Source of the DNA: an uncultured Acetatifactor sp.
Lineage (GTDB): Bacteria; Bacillota; Clostridia; Lachnospirales; Lachnospiraceae
Direction of reading: 5' to 3'
Assembly (NCBI GenBank): GCA_934394515.1
Contig: CAKRRU010000019.1
Location: forward strand, 1-30,267
Length of the DNA: 30,267 nucleotides
A model generated the notes under the pieces. It had not been told where the DNA came from. It saw only the letters and a list, made by a program, of their open reading frames with translations, and ran no database searches. Made by a program: the position numbers and the translations under genes. Positions 1 to 8,706 of the stretch are shown in pieces (the first letter of the stretch is position 1; the number at the start of each line of letters is the position of its first letter).

Positions 1-36
1 TCTTCAAGCCGGGAGACCTGCCTGAATGCTGTACAG
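1..36 (+). promoter_or_regulatory. Cobalamin riboswitch, 3' end only (cut by window edge)
   Basis: Positions 6-23 read AAGCCGGGAGACCTGCCT, a close match to the conserved B12 box that lies near the 3' end of cobalamin aptamers (Rfam cobalamin family). The 5' part of the aptamer lies before the window, so the fold cannot be verified. A terminator follows at 135-170 and a cobaltochelatase gene at 275, which fits a cobalamin-repressed attenuator over the biosynthesis and uptake operon. Between aptamer and terminator are two small hairpins, TGCAT-AG-ATGCA (75-86) and AAGGT-ATCGC-ACCTT (91-105). The second is a candidate for the L13 hairpin that kisses L5 in class I cobalamin riboswitches, but this is inference. 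The 3' boundary is approximate. Confidence 0.85.
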
Positions 37-134
37 AAACATTTGTTTCAAAGCCACGAGTAACTGGTTGTACGTGCATAGATGCAGAAGAAGGTATCGC
101 ACCTTTTGCTGTGTTTCTTTGTTGTATGTATGAT

Positions 135-170
135 CCCTTTGCCTGATATGATGACGGAAAGGGTTTTTTT
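135..170 (+). terminator. Intrinsic terminator of the cobalamin riboswitch
   Basis: CCCTTT (135-140) pairs with AAAGGG (158-163), an extra C-G pair forms inside after a G-G mismatch, and seven T follow (164-170). It lies between the B12 box and the first gene, so it is the probable premature terminator of the riboswitch expression platform. The competing antiterminator is not evident from the visible part. Confidence 0.75.
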
Positions 171-274
171 CGTTGTGTGAAAAACATGTTTCTGACGACA
201 TATTTAATGGTATCCGCGGAGAAACGAATACCGATTAGAAAAGAAAGAGACAGGAAACTGTCAGAGGAGGAAAC

Positions 275-1501
275 ATGAAGAAAAGAATCGTAGCAGTAGT
301 ACTGGCAACCGTACTGGGCGCTGTATGTATCACCGGATGCGGCAACATACAGGAAGCGGCAGAGAGCACGGTGCAGACCACCACAGAGGCACAGACCACA
401 CAGGCAGCAGAGGCAGAGAACAGCGCAGATGCTGATCAGGCAGCAGCCGATGAAGTAGCTGCACTGATCGATGCAATCTATGTACAGGAGAGAAATGAGA
501 ATACAGATCAGCAGTGCGCAGATGCCAGGGCAGCATGGGATGCCCTGACCGATGCACAGAAGGAACTGGTAGAGGGAGAAAATGCAGATCCCGATTACTT
601 CGGCAGAGATACCGGAGACGCTTCCAAGGACGATCCCCGCAATCAGGACGAGATCGGTGAGAATGAGATTCTGGTAGTAAGTTTCGGTACTTCTTTTAAC
701 GACAGCCGTGTAGCTGATATCAAGGGTATCGAGGATGCTATCGCAGAAGCTAATCCCGACTGGTCTGTCAGAAGAGCATTTACCGCACAGATCATCATCA
801 ACCATGTACAGGCAAGAGACGGTGAGAAGATCGATAACGTAGAGCAGGCACTGGATCGTGCGGTAGCAAACGGTGTTAAGAACCTGGTAGTACAGCCCAC
901 CCATCTGATGCATGGTGCAGAGTACGACGAGCTGACGGAAGCGGTAGAAGCTTACAAGGATCAGTTCGAATCTGTAAAAGTAGCAGAGCCTCTGTTGGGT
1001 GAAGTCGGCGCAGATGCAACCGTTGTCAATGACGACAAGAAGGCAGTCGCAGAAGAACTGACTGCAGAAGCAGTGAAGACTGCAGGTTATGACAGCCTGG
1101 ATGCAGCGAAGGAAGACGGCGTGGCATTCGTATTCATGGGACACGGAACTTCTCATACCGCAAAAGTATCTTACAGCCAGATGCAGGCACAGATGAATGA
1201 GCTGGGATATGAAAATGTATTTATCGGAACCGTAGAAGGAGAGCCGGAAGAGACCGCCTGTGAAGAAGTCATCAAGGCAGTTGCAGAGGCAGGTTATACC
1301 AAAGTCGTTCTTCGTCCCCTGATGGTAGTAGCAGGCGACCATGCAAACAACGACATGGCAGGTGAGGATGAGGATTCCTGGCTGAGCCAGTTCAATGCTT
1401 CCGGCAGCTTCGAGAGCGTTGCTACCCAGATCGCAGGTCTCGGCGAGATCAAAGCAATTCAGGATCTGTATGTGGCACATACCGCAGCAGCAATGAAATA
1501 A
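275..1501 (+). CDS. cbiK: Lipid-anchored CbiK-type sirohydrochlorin cobaltochelatase
   Basis: 408 residues. Anaerobic CbiK chelatases insert cobalt into sirohydrochlorin, the metal insertion step of the cobalt-early cobalamin route. Residues 1-22 form a lipoprotein signal peptide with lipobox ITGC (Cys22), so the protein is predicted to sit on the outer face of the membrane, unlike cytoplasmic CbiK of Salmonella. After an Ala/Thr/Glu-rich linker, residues about 60-105 resemble a helical spacer of surface proteins (ARAAWDALTDAQKELV). The chelatase domain runs from about 130 to 405: VVSFGTSF near 134, PTHLMHG near 208, FMGHGTSH near 287 and VVAGDHANND near 352, giving the expected metal-ligand histidines. 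The start has AGAGGAGG at 263-270, and a GACAG-GAAA-CTGTC hairpin (249-262) abuts it. It is first after the riboswitch and heads a lipoprotein/ABC importer set. Which metal and direction the exported enzyme uses is not shown by sequence. Confidence 0.9.
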   Translation: MKKRIVAVVLATVLGAVCITGCGNIQEAAESTVQTTTEAQTTQAAEAENSADADQAAADEVAALIDAIYVQERNENTDQQCADARAAWDALTDAQKELVEGENADPDYFGRDTGDASKDDPRNQDEIGENEILVVSFGTSFNDSRVADIKGIEDAIAEANPDWSVRRAFTAQIIINHVQARDGEKIDNVEQALDRAVANGVKNLVVQPTHLMHGAEYDELTEAVEAYKDQFESVKVAEPLLGEVGADATVVNDDKKAVAEELTAEAVKTAGYDSLDAAKEDGVAFVFMGHGTSHTAKVSYSQMQAQMNELGYENVFIGTVEGEPEETACEEVIKAVAEAGYTKVVLRPLMVVAGDHANNDMAGEDEDSWLSQFNASGSFESVATQIAGLGEIKAIQDLYVAHTAAAMK

Positions 1502-1527
1502 TTTACCGGGAGAGAAAGACAAACGTA

Positions 1528-2463
1528 ATGAAAAACAGAGTATTTGTAAAAAACATTCTGATCACAGGCGGCCTTATGGGCTGCCTGTTGCTTGGAGGCT
1601 GTGGTGCTTCCGGGAACAATCAGGCAACAGAATCAGCCGAGATTCAGGCAACACAGGAAAGTACCGCAGCAACTGCAGAAAGTACAGAAACTACAGAAGC
1701 GGCCGAGACAGCAGCAAATGCGGAAGCACAACTTGCAGACGGCATCTATACCGCAGACTTTTCCACAGACAGTTCCATGTTCCATGTCAGTGAGGCGTGT
1801 GACGGCAAAGGAACCCTGACGGTAAAAGACGGTGAGATGACCATTCATATCTCGCTGGGATCCAAGAAGATATTGAATCTCTATCCGGGTCTGGCAGAGG
1901 ATGCGGCAAAAGACGGTGCGGTATTATTGGAGCCGACGACGGACACAGTGACCTACAGTGACGGTATGACCGAGGAAGTCTACGGATTCGACGTACCGGT
2001 TCCCGTGATCGGAGAAGAGTTCGATCTGGCATTGATTGGCACCAAAGGAAAATGGTATGATCATAAAGTAGTCGTATCCGATCCGGTGGCTGAAGGGGAA
2101 GAGACAGGTTCCGAGGGCGGCTTCGATATGAGCACGCTGGCAGACGGCATGTATACCATAGACCTGACCATGGAGGGCGGAAGCGGCAGAGCAAGCATCC
2201 AGTCTCCGGCACAGATCACGGCAGCAGGCGGAGCCGTGACGGCGACGCTGGAATGGAGCAGCCCCAATTATGATTACATGATCGTAGACGGCGAAAAATA
2301 TCTGCCGGTGAATACAGAAGGCAATTCTGTATTTGAAGTGCCCGTAACCGCTTTGGACGAGGCAATCACCATGATCGGTGACACTGTGGCTATGAGCACA
2401 CCGCATGAAGTGGAATATACCGTAACATTTCATTCCGCTACGCTTCAGAGTGCGGAGAAGTGA
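1528..2463 (+). CDS. Lipoprotein with two tandem NEAT-like beta domains
   Basis: 311 residues. A signal peptide ends in lipobox LGGC (Cys25), followed by a Thr/Glu/Ala-rich linker to about residue 68. Two domains follow, each opening with the same phrase: LADGIYTADF at about 69 and LADGMYTIDL at about 206. Features such as GKGTLTVKDGEMTIHI in the first and WSSPNYDYMIVDGEKYLP in the second recall NEAT-type or iron-transport-associated immunoglobulin-like folds that bind haem on Gram-positive surfaces. I recognise the style, not a precise family, and no ligand residue can be assigned. It starts 26 bases after cbiK and precedes a B12/iron-type binding protein, so a role in capturing a tetrapyrrole or corrinoid and passing it to the chelatase or transporter is a reasonable inference. 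Confidence 0.75.
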   Translation: MKNRVFVKNILITGGLMGCLLLGGCGASGNNQATESAEIQATQESTAATAESTETTEAAETAANAEAQLADGIYTADFSTDSSMFHVSEACDGKGTLTVKDGEMTIHISLGSKKILNLYPGLAEDAAKDGAVLLEPTTDTVTYSDGMTEEVYGFDVPVPVIGEEFDLALIGTKGKWYDHKVVVSDPVAEGEETGSEGGFDMSTLADGMYTIDLTMEGGSGRASIQSPAQITAAGGAVTATLEWSSPNYDYMIVDGEKYLPVNTEGNSVFEVPVTALDEAITMIGDTVAMSTPHEVEYTVTFHSATLQSAEK

Positions 2464-2541
2464 GGCAATCAGCCCAGACAATATCGGAATTCAGATGGAA
2501 GAAAACGCAGGCTGTAAAGTGTCTGCGGAATGAGGATTTTT

Positions 2542-3708
2542 ATGTCCGGAAGGAAGAAATACGGAAAACTGATAGTATGTGTGTTTCTCATGGGACTGCT
2601 GGGGCTTGGCGGCTGCGGCAGTCCTTCTTCTGCGTCTATGGGGACGTCAGAGGAGACTGATGGATTGTCATCATTGCAGCTTCAAGGCAGCATGGAATTA
2701 CAGTATGCAGAGAATTTTTCCGTGGATTATTACGAGGGCGGATATGAGTTGTTGACCACGATTCCGGACAGCAAACAGTATCTTCTGGTGCCGGAGGGTG
2801 CGGAGGTACCTGTGGGTCTGGATGAGGAGATCTGTGTCCTGCAGGAACCGCTTGACGATATCTATCTGGTCGCATCGGGCGTCATGGATATGTTCGCGTC
2901 ACTGGATGCTGTGGAGCAGATCCGTTTTTCCGGGCAGAAGCAGGAGAATTGGTATATTCAGAAAGCAAAGGATGCCATGGCAGCAGGAGAGCTTATTTAT
3001 GCCGGAAAATACAGCAAGCCGGATTATGAACTGTTGGTATCCGAAGGGTGTGATCTGGCAATCGAGAACCGTATGATCACACATTCTCCGGAAGTGGTGG
3101 AAATGCTGGAAAGCTTCGATATTCCGGTAATGATCGAATATTCCAGTTACGAACAGCACCCACTTGGAAAAGTGGAATGGGTGAAATTTTTCGGAGCCCT
3201 GACCGGCAAAGAAGCGGAAGCAGAGGCTGCTTTTGCGGAGCAGGCAGAGATTCTCGAAACAGTAAGTAATGACGAAAAAACAGGGAAGACGGTAGCGTTT
3301 TTCTATGTGACTTCCAATGGATTGATCCAGGTACGGCAGAGTACGGATTATATTCCGAAACTGATCGAGCTGGCGGGCGGAAGATATATTTTCGATGATC
3401 TGGAGGACAGCGGAAGCGGACGCTCTACGCTGAACATGCAGATCGAAGACTTTTACGCCGGAGGCAAGGAAGCGGATATCCTGATTTACAACAGCTCCAT
3501 TGACGGCGGCGTGAACACGATAGACGAACTGATCGGCAAATGCAATATTTTAAAAGATTTCAAGGCGGTACAGGACGGGCAGGTCTATTGCACCACCAAC
3601 GATATGTACCAGCAGTCCATGGCGGTGGGATATCTGCTGCAGGATATGCATGAGGTGCTGACAGGGAACGATAGTGGAAATTTGAAATATTTGTTTTTGT
3701 TGAAATAG
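2542..3708 (+). CDS. ABC importer substrate-binding lipoprotein (BtuF/FhuD-like)
   Basis: 388 residues from the ATG at 2542, chosen because TGAGGA at 2531-2536 is well spaced from it; the ATG at 2530 overlaps this ribosome site and would only add four residues. The signal peptide ends in lipobox LGGC (Cys25). The body is a helical-backbone type periplasmic binding protein: an N-terminal lobe with LLTTIPDSKQYLLVPEG, a 'does not exist elsewhere' type turn AIENRMITHSPEVVEML, the PVMIEYSS segment and a C-terminal lobe with IYNSSIDGGVNTIDEL. Such proteins deliver B12, corrinoids, haem or siderophores to FecCD-type permeases. The permease and ATPase follow directly, and the B12 operon context favours a corrinoid or cobalt-tetrapyrrole ligand. 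The substrate is inferred. Confidence 0.85.
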   Translation: MSGRKKYGKLIVCVFLMGLLGLGGCGSPSSASMGTSEETDGLSSLQLQGSMELQYAENFSVDYYEGGYELLTTIPDSKQYLLVPEGAEVPVGLDEEICVLQEPLDDIYLVASGVMDMFASLDAVEQIRFSGQKQENWYIQKAKDAMAAGELIYAGKYSKPDYELLVSEGCDLAIENRMITHSPEVVEMLESFDIPVMIEYSSYEQHPLGKVEWVKFFGALTGKEAEAEAAFAEQAEILETVSNDEKTGKTVAFFYVTSNGLIQVRQSTDYIPKLIELAGGRYIFDDLEDSGSGRSTLNMQIEDFYAGGKEADILIYNSSIDGGVNTIDELIGKCNILKDFKAVQDGQVYCTTNDMYQQSMAVGYLLQDMHEVLTGNDSGNLKYLFLLK

Positions 3709-3735
3709 TCTGGAATATTTTGCAGGAAGATTAAA

Positions 3736-3774
3736 TACCGCTTGAAGAGTATTCTTTGGGAAGAGCAAGCGGTA
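3736..3774 (+). repeat. Intergenic stem-loop between binding-protein and permease genes
   Basis: TACCGCTTG (3736-3744) and CAAGCGGTA (3766-3774) are perfect 9-bp inverted arms, and the loop contains a smaller AAGA/TCTT stem. Only AAAAAG follows, so it is not a classical intrinsic terminator. A stem here could protect the upstream mRNA from 3' decay and keep the binding protein more abundant than the permease, as is common in ABC operons. Confidence 0.55.
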
Positions 3775-3819
3775 AAAAGTCTGTGAAATATAGAAATTGG
3801 GAAATGAAAAGGAGAAAAG

Positions 3820-4833
3820 ATGCAGCAACGCAGAAAACTAAGATACTTCATAGCATTTATCCTACTTGCGGCAGGAATTCTGGCGCTGCTGTTTTTGAAT
3901 ATCGCAATCGGATCGGTAGATATCTCCCTGCAGGAGATGCTTGCGGCAATGCGTGAGAAGGACAGCCTGACGGCACGGATCCTGTGGGAAATTCGTATAC
4001 CCCGGACGCTGGCGGCATGCATTCTCGGCGGAGCACTGGCACTGGCAGGGTATCTACTGCAGACCTTTTTCCACAATCCGATTGCGGGACCGTTTGTGCT
4101 GGGAATTTCTTCCGGTGCGAAGATGGTCGTGGCACTGGTGATGGTATTCTTATTGGGGAATGCCGTGCGGATCAGTTCGGGAGTGTTGATCTTAGCAGCT
4201 TTTCTGGGAGCAATGCTGTCGATGGGATTTGTCCTGCTCATGGCAAGGAAAGTCAACAGTATGTCGATGTTAGTAGTCAGCGGCGTGATGATCGGATATA
4301 TCTGTTCGGCTGTCACGGAGCTTGTGGTGACCTTTGCGGAGGACGCGGATATCGTGAATCTGCACAACTGGTCCAGAGGAAGTTTTTCCGGAATGACCTG
4401 GGAGAATGTGACTGTCATGACAGTGGTTGTGGCTGTGACATTTTTTCTGGTATTCTTACTGGCAAAGCCATTGGAAGCCTATCAGCTGGGAGAAACTTAT
4501 GCACAGAATCTTGGGGTGAATATCAGGACATTGCGAATCCTCCTGGTGGTGTTGTCGAGTGTTTTGTCGGCGTGCATCGTGGCTTTTGCGGGACCGATTT
4601 CTTTCGTGGGAATCGCGGTGCCGCAGCTGATCCGGAAACTGTTCGGTACGACGAAGCCGTTACTTATGATACCTGCCTGTTTCCTGGGCGGTAGTGTATT
4701 CTGCCTGTTCTGCGATCTGCTGGCAAGGACTCTGATGGCTCCGACGGAACTGAGTATCAGCACCGTGACGGCAATCTTCGGTGCACCGGTGGTACTGTGG
4801 ATCATGGTGTCGAGGAAGCGGAGTGTTGAGTGA
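3820..4833 (+). CDS. btuC: FecCD/BtuC-family ABC importer permease
   Basis: 337 residues, the usual size of BtuC/FecD permeases. It is strongly hydrophobic throughout, with about ten membrane helices beginning at YFIAFILLAAGILALLFL. Family signatures include RIPRTLAACILGGALALAG near 60, the HNPIAGPFVLGISSGA segment near 85 (the BtuC helix-loop seen as NPLAxPxxLGxSSGA), LGENLG-like QLGETYAQNLGV near 225 and FAGPISFVGIAVPQLIRKLFG near 255, which forms the coupling loop to the ATPase. The ribosome site AAAAGGAGA lies just before the start. It is predicted to import a corrinoid, haem or related chelate. The btuC symbol reflects the B12 context; the substrate is unproven. Confidence 0.88.
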   Translation: MQQRRKLRYFIAFILLAAGILALLFLNIAIGSVDISLQEMLAAMREKDSLTARILWEIRIPRTLAACILGGALALAGYLLQTFFHNPIAGPFVLGISSGAKMVVALVMVFLLGNAVRISSGVLILAAFLGAMLSMGFVLLMARKVNSMSMLVVSGVMIGYICSAVTELVVTFAEDADIVNLHNWSRGSFSGMTWENVTVMTVVVAVTFFLVFLLAKPLEAYQLGETYAQNLGVNIRTLRILLVVLSSVLSACIVAFAGPISFVGIAVPQLIRKLFGTTKPLLMIPACFLGGSVFCLFCDLLARTLMAPTELSISTVTAIFGAPVVLWIMVSRKRSVE

Positions 4834-4940
4834 TTCCCCGGAATAGACAATTTCGGTAACCGGTGCGGGATATCGTAATAAAAACGGTGGAAATGTAAGC
4901 GTGAACATGATGTTTGGCTGACTTGGAAAGGCGGCAGGTG

Positions 4941-6071
4941 ATGCAGGAAAAGTATTATTTTACTACGGAAAAAATGACTGTCGGATATGATGGAAAGCCG
5001 TTGATCGGAGATGTGGAGATTACGCTTCACAGAGGTGAGATCCTGACGCTGATCGGACCGAACGGTGCCGGAAAATCCACAATCTTAAAAAGTATTGCAA
5101 GGCAGCTGGCACTTATCGCCGGAACGGTCAGTCTGGACGGAAAAGATCTGAAATCATTGTCCGGTGCGGAACTGTCAAAAAGAATGGCGGTGGTCATGAC
5201 GCAGAGACTGCGGTCGGAGCTGATGACCTGCGAAGATGTGGTGGCTACGGGACGGTATCCCTATACCGGCAGGTTCGGTATTTTATCAGCAGAAGATCAT
5301 GCGGCAGTAGAGAGTGCAATGGAACTGGTCAGAGTCACGGAGATCAGAGATCTGGATTTTGACCGGATCAGTGACGGACAGAGACAGCGGGTGATGCTGG
5401 CCAGAGCAATCTGCCAGGAACCGGAGATCCTGATCCTGGACGAGCCTACGTCCTATCTGGATGTGCGGCATAAGCTGGAATTTTTATCTATCCTGCAAAA
5501 GCTGTGCAGAGAAAAGCAGCTGACTGTTATTTTGTCACTGCATGAACTGGAACTGGCGGAAAAAATCTCCGACCGGATCCTGTGTGTAAACGGATCCGCC
5601 GTGGAGCGGATCGGCAGTCCGGAAGAAGTCATGACGCAAGGGTATATCACACATTTATACGGAATCCAAACCGGAAGCTATGACGAGGCAAGTGCTGACA
5701 TGGAGCTGGCGGCACCGGAAGGGAGTCCCAAGGTGTTTGTCATCGCAGGCGCGGGCAGCGGACGCAGTACTTACCGGAGACTGCAGAGAGCAGGCGTGCC
5801 TTTTGCAGCCGGTATTTTGTACGAGAATGATCAGGATTTCCCGGTGGCAAAGGCACTGGCGGCGGAGACGGTATCGGAAAGCCCCTTTGAACCGGTGTCA
5901 CAGGCAAAACTGGAAATGGCAAAGAAAATATTGGAAAATTGTGACCGGGTGATCTGCTGCAGGGAAAAGTTCGGAAGTATGGAAGGCTTTCAGCAGGAGC
6001 TTCTTCGGTATGCCAAAGAAATTGGAAGAACGATACAAACGGGCAAAACCGATAGAAAGGTATCATCATAA
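4941..6071 (+). CDS. btuD: ABC importer ATPase (BtuD-like) with extra C-terminal domain
   Basis: 376 residues from the ATG at 4941. A TTG at 4914 would add nine residues, but the AAAGG/CAGG ribosome-like sequence lies inside that stretch, favouring 4941. The nucleotide-binding domain (about 1-245) has Walker A GPNGAGKST near 39, the Q-loop region VVMTQRL, signature SDGQRQR (in place of LSGGQ), Walker B ILILDEPT and switch His in SLHELELA. About 115 residues follow that are absent from short BtuD proteins: VFVIAGAGSGRSTYRRL, then GILYENDQDFPVAKAL and RVICC. Similar tails occur in some corrinoid ABC ATPases and look like a small nucleotide-binding-like fold, but the function is unknown to me. 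It energises the permease encoded just upstream. Confidence 0.87.
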   Translation: MQEKYYFTTEKMTVGYDGKPLIGDVEITLHRGEILTLIGPNGAGKSTILKSIARQLALIAGTVSLDGKDLKSLSGAELSKRMAVVMTQRLRSELMTCEDVVATGRYPYTGRFGILSAEDHAAVESAMELVRVTEIRDLDFDRISDGQRQRVMLARAICQEPEILILDEPTSYLDVRHKLEFLSILQKLCREKQLTVILSLHELELAEKISDRILCVNGSAVERIGSPEEVMTQGYITHLYGIQTGSYDEASADMELAAPEGSPKVFVIAGAGSGRSTYRRLQRAGVPFAAGILYENDQDFPVAKALAAETVSESPFEPVSQAKLEMAKKILENCDRVICCREKFGSMEGFQQELLRYAKEIGRTIQTGKTDRKVSS

Positions 6072-6142
6072 CGGCAGCGTCTACAGGGGATAGAAATAAA
6101 CAACTTGAAATTTGCAAGCATTGATAAAGCAGGAACAAACAT

Positions 6143-7636
6143 ATGGCAAAAGTAATCATGATACAGGGCACGATGTCCGGCGCCGGAAAAAGTCTCCTTG
6201 TAGCGGGACTGTGCCGGATCTTCAGACAGGACGGCTATCTCGTGGCTCCTTTTAAATCACAAAATATGGCTTTGAATTCCTACATCACGAAGGAAGGACT
6301 GGAAATGGGCAGGGCGCAGGTCATGCAGGCAGAGGCAGCGGGGATCGAACCGCTGGTGTGCATGAATCCTATTTTATTGAAGCCTACCAGTCATACCGGA
6401 TCACAGGTGATCGTAAACGGTGAGGTACGCGGCAATATGTCCGCGAAGGACTATTTTGCACATAAGACGGAATTGATCCCGGATATCAAGGCAGCCTTCC
6501 GGAAGCTCGAGACGCAGGCAGACATCATTGTCATCGAGGGCGCAGGGAGCCCTGCGGAGATCAATTTAAAACAGAATGACATCGTCAATATGGGGATGGC
6601 AGCCATGGTGGATGCACCGGTACTGTTGGTCGGAGATATCGACAGAGGCGGTGTGTTTGCGCAGCTTTTAGGAACGTTGATGCTGCTTGCGGATGAGGAA
6701 AGAGACAGGGTAAAAGGTCTGATCATCAATAAATTCCGCGGAGACAAGTCTATCCTGGATCCGGGGATCCGGATGCTGGAAGAACGCGGACAAGTGCCTG
6801 TCGCCGGAACGGTGCCGTATATGGAACTGTCGCTGGAGGACGAGGACAGTCTGAGTGACCGCTTTGATAAAAAAGAAGTAGGGCAGATCGACCTGGCAGT
6901 GATACATTATCCGCGAATCTCTAATTTTACGGATTTTGATGTGTTTGAACAGATGCCGCAGGTCAGCGTGCGGTATGTTACCAATGTCAGAGAACTGGGC
7001 AATCCCGATATGATCTTCCTCCCGGGAAGCAAAAATACCATGGGAGACTTGAAGTGGATGCGGCAGAACGGCTTAGAGGCTGCGGTAAAGCGTGCGGCTG
7101 CGAAAATACCGGTATTTGGAATCTGCGGCGGTTATCAGATGCTAGGCGGTAAGATCGCGGATCCGGACGGCGTAGAGGAAGGCGGCAGTCTGCGCGGCAT
7201 GGAACTTTTACCGGTGCAGACCGTATTGCAGAAGGAGAAAAAACGCTGCCAGACGGAAGGAAAACTGGAGAATATCGGAGGCGTTTTTGTAGGACTTTCG
7301 GGATGCGGGTTTGCCGGCTATGAGATTCATATGGGGCGGACGGTAATGTGTAATCCCCAAGGACAGACCGGAAATAACCGAAGTGGGAATGTAATCTGCG
7401 GCGGAACGGGAAATGTTTACGGCTCCTATATCCACGGTCTGTTTGACAAAGGAGAGATTGCCGGGCGGCTGGTACAGGCACTGGTGGAGAAAAAAGGGAT
7501 TTCCCTGGATGCGTGCGGCTGGGAAGACTACCGTACCATCAAAGAGAGACAATATGATAAATTAGCGGATACTTTGAGAGAGCATCTGCGTATGGAGGAA
7601 ATCTATGGAATGCTCAGAGAAGCCCATATTTCATAA
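6143..7636 (+). CDS. cbiP: Adenosylcobyric acid synthase (glutamine-hydrolysing)
   Basis: 497 residues, standard for CbiP/CobQ (about 485-510). It amidates side chains b, d, e and g of adenosylcobyrinic acid a,c-diamide using glutamine and ATP. The N-terminal dethiobiotin-synthetase-like ATPase begins [18 protein letters not shown], with [10 protein letters not shown] near 37, [12 protein letters not shown] near 131 and [15 protein letters not shown] near 164, all CbiP hallmarks. The C-terminal class I glutamine amidotransferase domain has nucleophile Cys in [10 protein letters not shown] near 327 and the His of YIHGLFD near 428. It overlaps the start of cobT by 32 bases, consistent with translational coupling. 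Confidence 0.96.
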   Translation: MAKVIMIQGTMSGAGKSLLVAGLCRIFRQDGYLVAPFKSQNMALNSYITKEGLEMGRAQVMQAEAAGIEPLVCMNPILLKPTSHTGSQVIVNGEVRGNMSAKDYFAHKTELIPDIKAAFRKLETQADIIVIEGAGSPAEINLKQNDIVNMGMAAMVDAPVLLVGDIDRGGVFAQLLGTLMLLADEERDRVKGLIINKFRGDKSILDPGIRMLEERGQVPVAGTVPYMELSLEDEDSLSDRFDKKEVGQIDLAVIHYPRISNFTDFDVFEQMPQVSVRYVTNVRELGNPDMIFLPGSKNTMGDLKWMRQNGLEAAVKRAAAKIPVFGICGGYQMLGGKIADPDGVEEGGSLRGMELLPVQTVLQKEKKRCQTEGKLENIGGVFVGLSGCGFAGYEIHMGRTVMCNPQGQTGNNRSGNVICGGTGNVYGSYIHGLFDKGEIAGRLVQALVEKKGISLDACGWEDYRTIKERQYDKLADTLREHLRMEEIYGMLREAHIS

Positions 7637-8696
7637 TGATAGCAGAGCGGAGCTGGAGCAGCAGATCAGAATCGAGGGATTGGACGAAACTGTGCGCAGC
7701 CGGGTGAAAAAACATTGGGATACCCTGGCAAAACCGCTGGACGGCATGGGAAGCTTTGAAACGATCACAGCACAGATCGGAGCCATTCTGGGAACAGAAC
7801 AGATCGATATCCGGAAAAAAGCGGTGCTGATCTTTTGTGCAGACAACGGAATCGTGGAGGAAGGCGTGAGTCAGACCGGACAGGAGGTCACGGCGGCAGT
7901 GGCTAAGTCCATGGCACGGAAAGGATCTTCGGTCTGTAAGATGGCAGAGAGCATCGGTGCTGAGACGATGCCGATTGATATTGGAATCTGTGGCAAGGAA
8001 GTCATTCCCGGTGTACTGGATCGTAAGGTGCGTTCCGGCACCCGGAATTTCTTAAAAGAACCTGCCATGACGGAAGAAGAAACTGTCAGGGCAATCATTA
8101 CCGGAATCGAGTTGGTTCGGGACTGTAAGAAGCAGGGATATCAATTACTGGCAACCGGGGAAATGGGAATCGGCAACACGACTACCAGCAGTGCGGTGAC
8201 TGCCGCTCTTTTGCAGTGCGAAGCAGAAGAAGTGACCGGCAGAGGTGCAGGGCTGACAGACCATGGGTTATCCCGTAAGCAGCAGGTAGTACGCAGCGCA
8301 TTGGAAAAATATGATCTATGGCATGCAGATGCGTTTACAGTGCTTCAGACCGTGGGTGGACTGGATATCGCAGGGCTGACCGGCATGTGTATCGGCGGAG
8401 CCTTGTGGCATGTACCTATCGTGCTGGACGGTGTGATCAGCATGGCTGCTGCGCTTGTGGCGGAGCGGATGTTCCCGGGAGTAAAGGAGTACCTGATTCC
8501 TTCCCATCTGGGAAAAGAACCTGCGGCAGTGAAACTGGCAGACGCATTGCAGTTATCTCCGGTGATTCATGCAGGAATGGCATTAGGAGAAGGAACGGGT
8601 GCGGTCATGATGTTTACACTGCTTGACATGACATTAAGTATCTATGACCAGAGTGCCACATTTTCAGATATTTCCGTGGAACAATATAAGAGGTAA
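7605..8696 (+). CDS. cobT: Nicotinate-nucleotide:dimethylbenzimidazole phosphoribosyltransferase
   Basis: 363 residues, close to the 350-360 of the family. CobT makes the alpha-ribotide of the lower ligand base from nicotinate mononucleotide. Seen motifs: [10 protein letters not shown] near 44, [21 protein letters not shown] near 73, [13 protein letters not shown] near 186, the [14 protein letters not shown] segment near 213 and the catalytic-Glu motif [11 protein letters not shown] near 327. The start ATG follows GGAGG at 7593-7597 and lies inside the end of cbiP, so the pair is probably coupled. No dimethylbenzimidazole synthesis gene (bluB or bza) is seen, so the base used is unknown. Confidence 0.96.
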   Translation: MECSEKPIFHNDSRAELEQQIRIEGLDETVRSRVKKHWDTLAKPLDGMGSFETITAQIGAILGTEQIDIRKKAVLIFCADNGIVEEGVSQTGQEVTAAVAKSMARKGSSVCKMAESIGAETMPIDIGICGKEVIPGVLDRKVRSGTRNFLKEPAMTEEETVRAIITGIELVRDCKKQGYQLLATGEMGIGNTTTSSAVTAALLQCEAEEVTGRGAGLTDHGLSRKQQVVRSALEKYDLWHADAFTVLQTVGGLDIAGLTGMCIGGALWHVPIVLDGVISMAAALVAERMFPGVKEYLIPSHLGKEPAAVKLADALQLSPVIHAGMALGEGTGAVMMFTLLDMTLSIYDQSATFSDISVEQYKR

Positions 8697-8706
8697 TAGT
8701 TCAGTC

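Noticed and set aside
1787..2481. Long minus-strand frames opposite the tandem-domain lipoprotein
   Set aside because: No ribosome sites or family motifs; the plus-strand frame has a signal peptide, lipobox and duplicated domains.
3585..4418. 277-codon minus-strand frame across the binding-protein/permease junction
   Set aside because: It is antisense to a clear BtuC-family permease and has no recognisable motif; long shadows are expected opposite hydrophobic proteins.
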